From NCBI GenBank assembly GCA_949825045.1, contig OX463815.1:20143231-20207230 (forward strand): a stretch of 64,000 nt of DNA, read 5' to 3'. Below the pieces are notes generated by a model. The model ran no database searches. It saw only the letters and a list, made by a program, of their open reading frames with translations, and was not told the DNA's origin. Source of the stretch: Argyresthia goedartella (taxonomy: Eukaryota; Arthropoda; Insecta; Lepidoptera; Argyresthiidae). Shown in pieces: positions 41,090 through 52,193 of the stretch (its first letter is position 1; every line of letters starts with the position of its first letter). The translations under genes were made by a program, and so were the position numbers.

Positions 41090-42035
41090 GGCAAAGAGTG
41101 TAGTAAACCGTACTTGAAGTCTGTCTTTCTCGTTTGATAAGAGTTAACTTAACTTTGCAGACACATTTATAACGATAGCTCTTTCAACTTTCGTTACTTC
41201 ACTTGCTTATATACTGTAGATGTCAGAGAAATAATTCAAGATAGAAATATCAAATTAACTCTCAGAATCATATCTTTCATTTGTATTCATGAGTATGTTA
41301 GTAACAGTAAAGTCATTATGGTAGCTGAACTAAGATATGGGTTCGCTTACGATGTTCCACATTAAAAAAAAAATAAAGAAACTAAAAATTATTTATGTCT
41401 GGTTTCCATTACCCGTATAATATTGGAGAAGTAAATGATGTACATCAGTGGCTATTTATTAAAGCATTTCCACGTTTGTTTATGGCCCGCAAATTCACCT
41501 GCAGGCAAATCTATAAAACGACAGTATTTCTTTGACTGATATTTACGTTCATACATCTCTTTTTTGATACATGTACCTTTATCAATTAATGACGTCAAAA
41601 AAACTGACCGTACATATGTCATAACCATATCATAGATTTGACTATATCATGAAAAAGAACGAACGAACGAAGAACAGAATAAAATTCATTGAACGAAGGA
41701 ATATTTTAGGGCAAAACACTCCATTGGCATAGGGTAAAGACTAAAGGGGGCGAGCACATCGAAGCCCCCAAATTGTCTTCGTGCTAGTTTAACATCGTAT
41801 AACACAAAAACACTACGTAGTACTGAAAACAAATGCTTTTAAAAATATGTTTTTCGTGAAACCTTTCTGATCATTTCATGAAATAATTGACTATATTTTG
41901 ACATGTTTGGCCATTTTATGAAGTGATCAATCCATGGTTGGCTATTTCATGAAATGATTAAATTCTACGATATAGCTACGACATAAACAAACAGGTTAAA
42001 CACATAGCCCATTACCATTATTTAGACTAAGTAAA
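41090..42035. other. Non-coding stretch with a MITE-A-like interior fragment
   Basis: Positions 41730-41800 (GACTAAAGGGGGCGAGCAC, GAAGCCCCCAAATTGTCTTC, GTGCTAGTTTAACATCG) match the interior hairpin of MITE-A without its ends. TTTCATGAAATGATTAA-type words recur three times between 41870 and 41960. Confidence 0.5.
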
Positions 42036-42040
42036 GTAGG

Positions 42041-42372
42041 TGTCGCACTCGGGACATAGAGGGTGAAGGAGCGAAATGAAAAGGCCGAAATTGATACGTG
42101 CGTTGTATTGGACGGTTGCAAGGCAAAGAGACAGAAATTCCTTATGTCTACCAATTTATAGCACAGTTAGTAGGCGGTTTAGACTACTAGCGCCATCTAT
42201 CATAAAATGCTTCAAGCTTATACATGTCTAACGTGTGATCAGTCAGATCAAGGTCAATTTGTAATGCAAATAATATACAATGAAATCTATAGATGGCGCT
42301 TTTCCAAATAACAGTAATAAATTATACAGGTATACTCTATACAGGTACATATGTTAAGTTTTGGACTCAACA
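42041..42372 (-). repeat. BEL/Pao 3' LTR
   Basis: 332 bp, identical to 48629-48960 except at one position. Preceded on the coding strand by a purine-rich tract (GGGGGCAGGATA, 42373-42384). Confidence 0.95.
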
Positions 42373-42813
42373 TATCCTGCCCCCATTGAAATGGAATATT
42401 TCAATAATAATGAAAGGGATGGAACTATATAGATTTATAGGTACTGACTAGGAGAACTAATATACTATGTTTATGTACTAATTTCATTTTCAAGGGGAGC
42501 AGAACTAGCTAGTGTCCATGCTAGTGTCAACAACTAATATTTTAATATGAAGGTACAATACTTACAATGAATTGAACTGATAAGTTAACAATGAATGAAA
42601 CTGTTTATGCCTACTCTGCTTATTATGGAATGAAACGACAGTAGGGACATGTTTTATTATAACTTCTTATATAACAGTGGCAATTAGGTATGTAATTAAT
42701 GGTAAGTATGGTAAGTATTAAATAATAATGAAACCTTAGTATAAATTGTTAGTTAGCTTAACTAAAAGTAGGTAATACTGAAAGGTAGGTTTTAAATTAA
42801 CTAAGTTTTAGCT

Positions 42814-45800
42814 TCAATCAACGTTCGATAGCGGTAGCGGACATATGTTGTTAAACGCGCGTTTGATCGTTCCTTTCGCGGTTTTTATGATAGCGACGCG
42901 AGCGATGCCGTCGCTCCCAGGCTGCGTTGCGACGATCTTCCCCATCTTCCACTGGCAGGGTGGTAAGCGTTCTTCTCGTACCAGGACGACGACCCCTGCG
43001 GCGAGGCCCGGACCACGGGCGCTCCTCCACTTTGTCCGCTCCTGCAGCGTGTTGATATAGTCGCGTGACCATCTTCTCCAAAAGTTTTGTGTGATCTGTT
43101 GAAGTTGTTGAAAGTGTGTTAGCCTATTTTGAGGCACATCGGTATAGTCCTGTTCTGGTAGCGATGTCAGTGATCTGCCGACCAAAAAGTGAGCTGGCGT
43201 TAGGATAGGTATAGGTTCAGAATTAGAAATGGGACACAAGGGACGGGAATTTAATATTGCTTCTATTTGAACTATAATGGTAACAAATTCTTCATATGTC
43301 AACAAAGCCTGACTCAAAACTCGTTTCATATGATACTTGCAGCTTTTGACGGCTGCCTCCCACAGACCTCCCATATGGGGAGCGTAAACAGGAATAAAGT
43401 TCCACCTTATACCCTCGTCTGCGCATTGAGATGATAATTCGCTCGATTTTTCCTTTAAGAAGGTAAACAATTCTTTAATTTCATTGTTCGCGCCATGGAA
43501 TGTAGTGGCATTGTCACTCACCAATTCTGCTGGTTTACCTCTTCGTGCTATGAACCTACGAAGCGCTGCCATGAATGCGGCCGACTCGAGTCCTGTAATT
43601 AATTCCAGGTGAACGGCCTTTGTTACTAGGCAAATAAATACCGCGATATAGCATTTATTTACCTTGTAACCACGTCCTCTCCTGTCCCGTATATTAAAGG
43701 GCCCAGCATAATCCAACCCAGTGCTACTAAATGGGGGCGCTGGGTTTAACCTTGATGCAGGTAAGTTACCCATAACTGGTGTAGTCGTTTTAGGTTTAGC
43801 TCTAAAGCATGTGACGCATTTATTTACTATTTTTCTAGCCATCATTTTTCCCTTTGTGGGCCAGAAACGGTCGCGAATGGTGGCTAGTAATAATTGGGGT
43901 CCTGCATGGAACAATCTTACATGTTCGCCTTGCATAATAAGGTTGGTAAGAATGTGTTCATGATGAAGTAATAAAGGGTGTTTTTTATTATATGAGTATT
44001 GTGAGTGAGTTATCCTCCCGCCCACGCGAATTAATCCGTCAACAATAAATGGCTGTAACGATAATAATTTAGATGTATTTGGCAATGGGTTATTTTTTAA
44101 TAGGAGATTATATTCCTGTGGGTAGGATTCGATTTGAGACTGTTTAATTAATGTGTGTAAGGAATTACTAATTTCTTTTACCGATAATGGACCTACTAAT
44201 CTATTATCCGGCTGGGACGTACGTACCTTGCACTTCAGGTTATGTATAAAACGCAATACATAACCAAGTACACGTACTATCTTCGTGTCACTAGACCATT
44301 TGTGAAATAGGTACTGGAAGGTGGGGTTTGCATAAGTTTGAGTAGGGAAACTACTAGTTGTTGTAGTATCTTCAAGCCTTGAGTCATGGTTCGACAACAA
44401 TGGCTCACTACGCACCGGCCAAGTACTATTTTGTTGACTCAACCATGATGGCCCACACCACCACATACGCGTATTTCCTAGTTTACTTGGATCCACTCCT
44501 CGTGACAAAAGGTCAGCTGGGTTGTCTTCTGACGACACCCATCTCCAGTCTGTTTTGTTTGTGATTGCAAGTATTTGTGCAACTCTGTTGTTTACAAAAC
44601 AGTTAGGTTTTAAGCTATCGTTTTTTAGCCATGCTAGTACGATGCTTGAATCTGACCATAGGTAAATGTTTTTTATATCACATTTAAGAGCCTTTTTTAC
44701 CCTATCTATGTGAGTTGCGAGTAGTAGGGCTGCGCAAAGTTCTAATCTGGGTATAGTTTGACTTTTTATTGGCGCGACCCTTGACTTGGTATACAGTAGG
44801 TGAACTTGGATATTACCTACTTCATCCATAGATCTAAGATAGATAACGGCACCATATGCCTTGTTAGAGCTGTCAGAAAATCCATGGATTTCAATTTTTA
44901 TACAATTTGAAAGGAGTGTAAATCTTGGTATTCTTAATTGTTGCAAAAATGAGATCTCGGAATAGAATTTCTTCCATTCTTCTGTTAGTTCTGGTGACAG
45001 TTGCGCATCCCAATCTGTCTTGGTTTTGAAAAGTTGCTGAATAAATATTTTTGCCTTCACTATCACGGCACCTATTAACCCTAATGGATCAAAAATAGAT
45101 GAAATAATTGATAGCACCTTCCTTTTTGTTAATGGGTTAGTACTTTGGTCCTTTTTTATCGTGTACATAAACTGGTCAGAATTATCGCACCATGCCAAAC
45201 CTAGTACCTTATGGATTTTGTCCCCTAATTCGGTAGGTAGGTCGGTAGGTTTAGTGGTTTGATGCGTGTTTTCCGATTTACCTACACCTACCCTATTCAA
45301 GATAGTTTCTGAATTGGATTTCCATTTTCGTAAAATGAAATTTGCCTTTCGCAGAATGTCATCCACTTGTTTTGCTACTGTTGCTACCTGCTGCTCATCA
45401 GTTCCCCCATAGAGTAAGTCGTCCATGTAGAACTGTGACGTAATGGTTTCCGCAGCTATTGGGAATGTATTTTGGTTTTCATATGCTAATTGCAACAAAC
45501 ATCTTGTTGCTATGTGTGGTGCAGCCTTAAGACCGAAACTTAAGGTTGTTAGTGCATAAACTTGTAACTTCTGATTGGTGTTTTCACGCCAGAAAATGCA
45601 TTGCAGCTGGTGTTGTTCAGGAGACAAATAAATTTTTCTATACATTTTCTCTATATCTGCATTTATAACATATTTGTAAGTTCTAAAACGTAACAATATG
45701 TCTATCAAATCGTCCTGTTGTATCGCGCCCTTATATTGGAGGTCATTTAGTGACAAACCGCTATCTGTTTTACACGATGCGTCAAAAACTACACGTATGG

Positions 45801-48069
45801 GGGTGGTGGGTGATTCTCGTGTCACGGCGTGATGTGGTAAAAAGTTGTAGGTATTTTCATAATTATTATTTATTTTAATCATATGGCCGCTTTGTTCGAA
45901 TTCTTGCATAAATTCTACGTATTTTTGTTTGAAATAAGGGTTCCGTTGAAACTTTGATTCTAATGCTTTGAACCTCCTGTAAGCAATATGTCTAGATTTA
46001 CCTAACTCGCGGGATGGTAACTTGAGTGGGATTTCAACGACGAAATTACCGTCAGAGTTGCGTGTATGAGTTTTTAAAAAAATCTCCTCGCATTGTGTCT
46101 CATCACCCGGTAAACAAGGTACGGAACCTTCTTCTATTTCCCAAAATCTTTGTAACTGATTTTCAATTACAAAGTTGCATCGCACTGATTTTGTTTCTAA
46201 TATGCTATTTACCGAACCCGAAATCACCCATCCCAAGCGTGTACGTTGTAATGTTGGTAACCCTACCCCGAGCTTATGTTGACCGATACACATTAAGTTA
46301 TAAAATTGTTCGGCACCTATAATTAAATCTACTTCGCCCGGCGAACAATAGCCGCTGTCGGCTAGCTGATAACGCGATGGGATTCGTAAACAATTTTTTT
46401 CTGGTAATATTACGTTCAAACTACAAATAGTAGGCACAATAAAACAGGTCATATTTGTTTGGTAGGTATTGTCCAATGAATTCAAGTTAATGTCACAATA
46501 ATGTTGTACGTTTGACACACTATTATTGAAACCGATTACTTGCATATTAAATGATTTCCTATCAAGTTGCAATTTATTGCACGCATCTTCCGTAATGAAA
46601 TTAGACTGAGAGCCCGAGTCTAAAAGGGCTCTTAGCCGTTGTGGCTGGTTGTGTTTATCTAAGATAAATACTTGTGCTGTGGATAATAAAACTGGTTTTG
46701 GTTGGGGGTGAACAGACTGAGAGTAAGTGTTATTTTGTATGCTACTGGTTTGAGTTGTGTTTACTAGTTGGTTGTTATTAGTCCTTGGTTGATTTGGAGG
46801 TTGTTCCTTGGTAAACGTTGTGGTTGTTGTTTGATTGGTATCATCTGATCTGTGTAAAAGCGTGTGGTGCTTGCGTTTACACAGACGGCAGGTACTAGCC
46901 CTGCAGTTAGAAAATATATGTGTACTGGAAAGACAATTGAAACATAAACGAAGTTTGTTTACGGTACGTATCCTAGCGCCCACATCTAGCGTTTGGAACT
47001 TTTGGCACTGGGTTATAAAATGTGATCCCGAACATACGGGACATTGGTTAGGTTTAGAATTAAATTTGGATTGTACCTTGGTAGGATCGGACGTGGTTAC
47101 CATGGTCTTCCTTGAAGGCGTCGCGGCTGGATTGCCGCTTCCGCCGGCGTCGGTTCGCTCAGCTGATCCTGTAGTTTCAAGCAGGTCAGCGCGGTCCCTC
47201 AAGAAAGCCTTGAATTCCTGTAACGTTGGCAATTTCCTAGAATTATTTTTTTCTTCCCATTTAAATTTTAATTTGGTATCTAGTTTATTCTGCAAGATAT
47301 AAATGATTATCAAATCCCAATTTTCTACGGGCACGTTCAAAGAGCGGAGGGTCCTAACATGCTTGGAAATATTATCATGGAGATTTCTCAATGATGATGC
47401 GGTTGTTGATACTGTATTAATATCAAAAAGAGCCTGTAAATGATTGAAAACTAGAACTCGTGGGTTATTGTAGCGTTCGCACAATAATTGCCACGCCAGC
47501 GTGTAGCTTTCACTGGTATATTCGAGCGAACTTATGACCTCTAACGCGCTGCCCTGTAAACAACTGCGAAGATATTTAAACTTTATTATTGGTTGCATTT
47601 TACTCTGATTAACTAACGCGTCAAAAGTGTCTCGAAACTCCAACCACTGCCTTACGTCCCCACTGAAGGTGGGTAAGCTGATTTCTGGATATTTAATCGA
47701 CTCACTGTCCACAAGAGGCGGTGGAGGCGGAGGCGGTTGCCCCTCATGCTTTGGCTTGGTGTCTTTGGTTGCTACCAACACCTTAGCCTTTGCAGATAGC
47801 CTGTAAAAGACTTGATCAAAGGTCTCCCTCTCCGACATCTCGGTGTCAAGATCCTCATCCTGACTCATAGTATCTATACAATCCTGTGTCCTGCAAAAAT
47901 CCTCATAAAGATCGGGTAATTTCTCCATTCGCAACTTAATATCGATAACTGATTCTGCCGTTAATGCTGCTGGGTTAATGGAGTCTATATATTTTTTGAA
48001 AAGAGTCAATTTTCTCTTCGCTACACCTCGTTTGGACTTAAGGTCCTTCAAATTACTGGAAACGTCCAT
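42814..48069 (-). CDS. BEL/Pao Gag-Pol polyprotein
   Basis: 1751 codons without interruption. Gag: Pro-rich run at 112-118, then the DUF1759-type region (FSGDVRQWLEFRDTF at 135-149, to about 300) and Cys/His zinc knuckles at about 343-400 (CPVCSGSHFITQC, CFNCLSSTHIFSNC). Aspartic protease: ALLDSGSQSNFI at 481-492. Reverse transcriptase: RVVFDASCK at 759-767, NADIEKMYRKI at 803-813, SFGLKAAP at 844-851, YMDD at 881-884. RNase H: GFSDSSNKAYGAV at 1063-1075, LWSDSS at 1137-1142, NPADLLSRG at 1183-1191. Integrase: His1383/His1388 with Cys1418/Cys1421, then Asp1453, Asp1519, Glu1571 as the DDE triad (GLDYAGPF, SDN, GGLWEAAV). A DUF5641-like C-terminus follows (about 1655-1745). Its products would package, copy, process and insert the element. 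All key catalytic residues are present; it is likely functional. Confidence 0.96.
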   Translation of the reverse strand: MDVSSNLKDLKSKRGVAKRKLTLFKKYIDSINPAALTAESVIDIKLRMEKLPDLYEDFCRTQDCIDTMSQDEDLDTEMSERETFDQVFYRLSAKAKVLVATKDTKPKHEGQPPPPPPPLVDSESIKYPEISLPTFSGDVRQWLEFRDTFDALVNQSKMQPIIKFKYLRSCLQGSALEVISSLEYTSESYTLAWQLLCERYNNPRVLVFNHLQALFDINTVSTTASSLRNLHDNISKHVRTLRSLNVPVENWDLIIIYILQNKLDTKLKFKWEEKNNSRKLPTLQEFKAFLRDRADLLETTGSAERTDAGGSGNPAATPSRKTMVTTSDPTKVQSKFNSKPNQCPVCSGSHFITQCQKFQTLDVGARIRTVNKLRLCFNCLSSTHIFSNCRASTCRLCKRKHHTLLHRSDDTNQTTTTTFTKEQPPNQPRTNNNQLVNTTQTSSIQNNTYSQSVHPQPKPVLLSTAQVFILDKHNQPQRLRALLDSGSQSNFITEDACNKLQLDRKSFNMQVIGFNNSVSNVQHYCDINLNSLDNTYQTNMTCFIVPTICSLNVILPEKNCLRIPSRYQLADSGYCSPGEVDLIIGAEQFYNLMCIGQHKLGVGLPTLQRTRLGWVISGSVNSILETKSVRCNFVIENQLQRFWEIEEGSVPCLPGDETQCEEIFLKTHTRNSDGNFVVEIPLKLPSRELGKSRHIAYRRFKALESKFQRNPYFKQKYVEFMQEFEQSGHMIKINNNYENTYNFLPHHAVTRESPTTPIRVVFDASCKTDSGLSLNDLQYKGAIQQDDLIDILLRFRTYKYVINADIEKMYRKIYLSPEQHQLQCIFWRENTNQKLQVYALTTLSFGLKAAPHIATRCLLQLAYENQNTFPIAAETITSQFYMDDLLYGGTDEQQVATVAKQVDDILRKANFILRKWKSNSETILNRVGVGKSENTHQTTKPTDLPTELGDKIHKVLGLAWCDNSDQFMYTIKKDQSTNPLTKRKVLSIISSIFDPLGLIGAVIVKAKIFIQQLFKTKTDWDAQLSPELTEEWKKFYSEISFLQQLRIPRFTLLSNCIKIEIHGFSDSSNKAYGAVIYLRSMDEVGNIQVHLLYTKSRVAPIKSQTIPRLELCAALLLATHIDRVKKALKCDIKNIYLWSDSSIVLAWLKNDSLKPNCFVNNRVAQILAITNKTDWRWVSSEDNPADLLSRGVDPSKLGNTRMWWCGPSWLSQQNSTWPVRSEPLLSNHDSRLEDTTTTSSFPTQTYANPTFQYLFHKWSSDTKIVRVLGYVLRFIHNLKCKVRTSQPDNRLVGPLSVKEISNSLHTLIKQSQIESYPQEYNLLLKNNPLPNTSKLLSLQPFIVDGLIRVGGRITHSQYSYNKKHPLLLHHEHILTNLIMQGEHVRLFHAGPQLLLATIRDRFWPTKGKMMARKIVNKCVTCFRAKPKTTTPVMGNLPASRLNPAPPFSSTGLDYAGPFNIRDRRGRGYKVNKCYIAVFICLVTKAVHLELITGLESAAFMAALRRFIARRGKPAELVSDNATTFHGANNEIKELFTFLKEKSSELSSQCADEGIRWNFIPVYAPHMGGLWEAAVKSCKYHMKRVLSQALLTYEEFVTIIVQIEAILNSRPLCPISNSEPIPILTPAHFLVGRSLTSLPEQDYTDVPQNRLTHFQQLQQITQNFWRRWSRDYINTLQERTKWRSARGPGLAAGVVVLVREERLPPCQWKMGKIVATQPGSDGIARVAIIKTAKGTIKRAFNNICPLPLSNVD

Positions 48070-48628
48070 TATAAAAAGATAAAGATAAAGGAAACGAGAG
48101 GTTATTTCGAATATCTATCTAACTAAGATTAACTAAGCGATTAGCAATATTAAATGGGAATATAATGGAATGGGTGGGAATTGCCAGCTCACTTGCCCTT
48201 TTGATGACGATGCACGTGCCCACTAGGCTCTGGATGCCTTTTGATGATGCAGCACGTGTCGACACGCACTCTGGATATCTTCCGCCTTCTCGGAGTAAGT
48301 ACCACGGTGCCACACACACGTGGCAGTGGTTTGGTATGGCCGTCGTTCAATGTTGCGTAGACAAGTTTCGTTATCTCGCTAGCTCTCAGGCCACCTTTCA
48401 CCCTTCTTCTTTGTTTCTGAGCTTATGCCTGTCGATCTTGACCGATGAGGTGGCTTAGTCTACCACGTTACGAATTAAACGCTAAGTTGAAGGTAGACAC
48501 CGGGCGATCTTCGGGGCGCGGTTGCGCAATTCGTAGCAAGTATCGTTGCCGCTGAATTTTACTAGCGCGGATCCCTTCCAGGCTAATTAATACGAAGACT
48601 CAAGCGTGTACTATTAGGGGTCACCATA
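48070..48628 (-). other. BEL/Pao 5' leader with primer-binding site
   Basis: Between the 5' LTR and the ATG at 48069. The primer-binding site on the coding strand starts two bases after the LTR as TGGTGACCCC (48617-48626), the usual TGG-initial form complementary to a tRNA 3' end. Short frames across this leader on both strands look incidental. The packaging signal is presumably here, but I cannot point to it. Confidence 0.8.
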
Positions 48629-48960
48629 TGTCGCACTCGGGACATAGAGGGTGAAGGAGCGAAATGAAAAGGCCGAAATTGATACGTGCGTTGTATTGGA
48701 CGGTTGCAAGGCAAAGAGACAGAAATTCCTTATGTCTATCAATTTATAGCACAGTTAGTAGGCGGTTTAGACTACTAGCGCCATCTATCATAAAATGCTT
48801 CAAGCTTATACATGTCTAACGTGTGATCAGTCAGATCAAGGTCAATTTGTAATGCAAATAATATACAATGAAATCTATAGATGGCGCTTTTCCAAATAAC
48901 AGTAATAAATTATACAGGTATACTCTATACAGGTACATATGTTAAGTTTTGGACTCAACA
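48629..48960 (-). repeat. BEL/Pao 5' LTR
   Basis: 332 bp, the upstream LTR for the minus-strand element. Transcription should start inside it. Contains the short inverted pair ATAGATGGCGC / GCGCCATCTAT (about 48876-48886 and 48777-48787). Confidence 0.95.
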
Positions 48961-48965
48961 GTAGG

Positions 48966-50095
48966 CACATCATTCATGGGGCACTGTATTCGCTTCTACA
49001 ATAAAATACCACAGGAATCATTGATCCTTCCTGAAAAGAGGTTCAAAACCTATGTTTAAAATGAGCTGATAAGAAAGTCCTATTATAGTATTAAGGAATA
49101 CTTAGATGACAAAACTGCATGGTCCATACCATCTCAGCGCACAGAAATTCGACGAGGGGCGATGGATCAAGTCTATCACTCGCCGGCGAATTTCCTTAGA
49201 CCGAAACCTATACCTATAAACCCGTACCTGTTGTAAAGTCACTTTTAAAAAAAAAAGGTATGGGGGAGTTTCTTGCCGTTTCTTCTTAACCCCGAGGCCC
49301 ACCTTCCGAAACGGTGTAGTCTTTTTTTATATATAAAAAAAATTGACTTGTAGTTATAAGTAAGTATAATTTTGACGTTGAATAAGATAATTTATTTATT
49401 TATATTCAATAAAAAAAATGACTTTGAATGACTCTGAATGCCCTCCCCTTTTCCGCTTCGCTGCAGTCGAGTAGAACTGGGAGTACCCCATTTCCGTCAA
49501 ATAACTATAGGATATTAAAGGCAAAATGGACTAACGCAAACAATACTCGTGCAGCACTGCGCAATTGATCTAAGTAGAACTCATGCTCAGAAAAATTGTC
49601 GTCTACGGCAGAAGATAATAAACCTCCTTTTGGGCTTCGCAGCAGTCGGGTAAAAAGACAAGACCCACGAAACTACGAAATGAAGAAATAAATAAATAAG
49701 TTGATAGTCGAAAAATATTAAAAATAAAAACATAAAACTTGGAGTATTTTTAACAAAAAACTACTTGAATTAAATCTATAAAATAGATATTTTATAGATT
49801 TCTCAACTTTTTCTCTGTCTAATTAACGTTCTTTATTGGGACTTTAAAACGCGTTTTAAAATTAATTCGTTTTTGAAAAAGGCTCCAACTTTTCATCCGT
49901 CGTACATTCTTAACCCGTTATCTGTGGGAAGGGCGGAATCCACAGATATCAATTGAAGAAGAATGTCATTAATTACCCACTGATGAGCGGTAAAATAACT
50001 TTTACCCCCATCATGAATTCTCAAATCACAACCACCTAATAACTTCTACTTCAAAAAATTAGTAAAATAAGTTCATAAAAGGTAAGAAGTTAATC
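48966..50095. other. Non-coding stretch
   Basis: The cut-up CATCATTCATGGGG... region holds no recognised gene. Frames at 49102-49302 and around have no family signature. CTTCGCTGCAGTCGAG and CTTCGCAGCAGTCGGG recur near 49456 and 49636. Confidence 0.45.
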
Positions 50096-50101
50096 ATAGC
50101 C

Positions 50102-50164
50102 TCAATTCCAAATAAAAGTATGGTAGGAGGGTGAGCCTCCTGCCATACTTTCATTTGGAATTGA
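50102..50164. repeat. 29-bp-arm hairpin
   Basis: Arms 50102-50130 and 50136-50164 with two mismatches and loop GTGAG. The arms begin TCAATTCCAAAT. The size is that of a precursor microRNA or a minimal MITE. Confidence 0.85.
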
Positions 50165-50169
50165 TGTCT

Positions 50170-51555
50170 GCTTGTTCTATAAGCACCAACGCTGAATGCT
50201 GTGCTGCTATTTCAAAATCGGCTCCCATTTGTCACAGAAATAACGGACGAGTTAATTTATTTTCTACGATTGCTTTTTTCTGATATGTTGTTCCGAAATA
50301 AATCGGTTTATGTCCGGCTTTTCAATGCGTGAATACGCGGTAAACTGGTTATGCCCTATAATGCCAAACATGACGAAGCAGCACAGTAGAGAATTATTTA
50401 CAGTTGAGATATTCAAGCAGACTTCTTTCCATTTGGAAATACGTGACTGGGTTTGAGCTAAACTTACCCGATTATAAATCGAAAAGAACACAAAGTATCA
50501 CAAGGTCCCCAACCCCAAAAGGCTAATATCATTCAAAATCCCTTCTGTCAATGAGCTAAGATAAAGGGCTCGAGTCCGTAACAAGCATCTGAGAAGTTCC
50601 TCTGTAAATACTTAAATAGCACTACGTACTTGCGTACGTCTTCTCTGAATCACCCTTAATCCCACAGTCGATTATTCGGCCCTGGAGATGAAGCCTGCGA
50701 TTTGCCATACGACAAGCAAAAACGACTATTTTGTCATCCTCGAGGAACCGCACACACGTACCGAAAAAGGGCTTGCCAACAGATGAATTTATTGCACGTA
50801 TGATTAGATATAGCCCCCGCTGGAATTCGCGGAACATTCGTTTTTGCCTCTAATCGAGCGAATACAAATAAGGTTTATTCAAAGACTCCTGCGTTGAAAC
50901 GACCGTGCGGTCGGTCGTAAGTCCGAAATAGGGATGTAAAGAGCAAGGGTTGGGCCGTGAGTCGTGAGTCGTGCTACCAAGGGGTCGGTACGTGACTCGC
51001 GTCCCGATATTGACTCATTGTCCTCCACAAACAAACTCATGTTATCAGGGGCTACCTGAGAATTACCCAACCCTGCTAATTGGCTACAAGAAAGGGCCAA
51101 AACTTACACGTTACTATAGAAATAATTAATATTTCATTTCATTTCAAAAGGCCCCTCTTTTGCATGTTTTTATGTTGCTCGAAAGAGCCACCCGATGACA
51201 TGTCCAGAGGTGGACAGAGGCGAAGCTTCGGGAAGAGGTCCATTGACCTGACCCCAAGTCCCCACGCCCCAGAAGTTGTGCATGAGGAGACCTCGACGAC
51301 GAAGTTTTTATTTAACTTAGTAATTGATTTTCAGCTAAAAATACTAATTTAAAGTTACTTTAAACATCACTTGTTTCAAAACATAACTTTGTCCCTTACC
51401 TTACTGACAATAACTATTACGTCTCTTCCGCTGTAGTCGGTTTTCGGCTTTCGCGCCAATCTCACAACTGTCAGTTTGAACCCGCGATTGTTGGCATTAA
51501 ATTTTGATGTTTTAATATGATCGTGGTCTATTTGACATGATATTCGTGAAAATGA
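50170..51555. other. Non-coding stretch
   Basis: Contains a GC-richer patch at about 51190-51300, where a 90-codon frame (51080-51352) reads CSKEPPDDMSRGGQRRSFG. Composition suggests a possible exon, but there are no clear splice sites or family. Minus-strand frames at 50622-50837 and 50879-51100 are unsupported. Confidence 0.4.
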
Positions 51556-51930
51556 AGCAAAAATATAAGTAGTTTATGTGACTGCTGCATAATGCCTAAT
51601 TATGTACAATTACATACACTAGTTTATCTACACACATATCATAAGCTCTCTTTGATGTGTTCAGGAACCGCATGTTTGACCGGCATTGTGGTTCTGCAAT
51701 TGTTTAGCTTGTTCTTTAGTACCAACTTCACGCAGACGGGCGTCGGCGTTCGAAATTTGAATGTCAGTACCAACTTCACAGACAAACTAGGGACGACACG
51801 CGGGTGGGTGTCGGCGTTCGAAATTTGAATGTCATTACGAAACGAGTTTTTACCAAGTAGTTTAACATAATGCTGATCGTAACGTGCGGTTTTTGAACGC
51901 AGTAAAGAGGGTTTATGATACGTGTGTAGA
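51556..51930 (+). repeat. Dispersed repeat family P, copy 3
   Basis: Shares GTACAATTACATACACTAG, CTACACACATATCATAAGC, GTCGGCGTTCGAAATTTG and GGGTTTATGATACGTGTG with the copy at 12476-12950, but lacks the hairpin. It contains an internal duplication: ACCAACTTCAC...GGCGTTCGAAATTTGAATG occurs twice, at about 51719-51766 and 51767-51836. Confidence 0.7.
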
Positions 51931-52193
51931 TAAAATTATTTTATGATTCCCGTCTATCACCTTCCTGCAATTTAATGAGTATTTTCTTGCTGGAAATAGA
52001 AAAGTTACAATAACATTAAGGTAAACTATAAGATAAGATATGTACGACTATATTCTTGCGCCTGCTGCCTTGCTGTTTTCGCAACCTCATTCTAAACTTC
52101 CACCACGTCACAATATAATATCATTACCTAACCTAAAGGTGTCAACGCTTGTTCGGTATTGTTCTGAACTAGATACGCGTGCCTATGTATCTA

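Larger units (their letters stand above)
42041..48960 (-). mobile_element. Full-length BEL/Pao LTR retrotransposon
   Basis: The 6920-bp element on the minus strand has 332-bp LTRs at 42041-42372 and 48629-48960, a 5-bp target duplication GTAGG (42036-42040 and 48961-48965), a primer-binding site, a roughly 560-bp leader, one uninterrupted gag-pol frame (48069 to 42814), a roughly 440-bp 3' region and a purine-rich tract before the 3' LTR. The LTRs start TGTTGAG and end GCGACA when read on the coding strand. One visible LTR difference (42151 C versus 48739 T) indicates a very recent insertion. The element appears structurally complete; no env-like frame is present. Confidence 0.96.

Noticed and set aside
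46835..47302. 155-codon plus-strand frame
   Set aside because: It is a shadow of the BEL/Pao gag region on the opposite strand and has no domain of its own.
42814..48069. An env-like gene in the BEL/Pao element
   Set aside because: The space between the gag-pol stop and the 3' LTR is about 440 bp without any long frame or hydrophobic segment.
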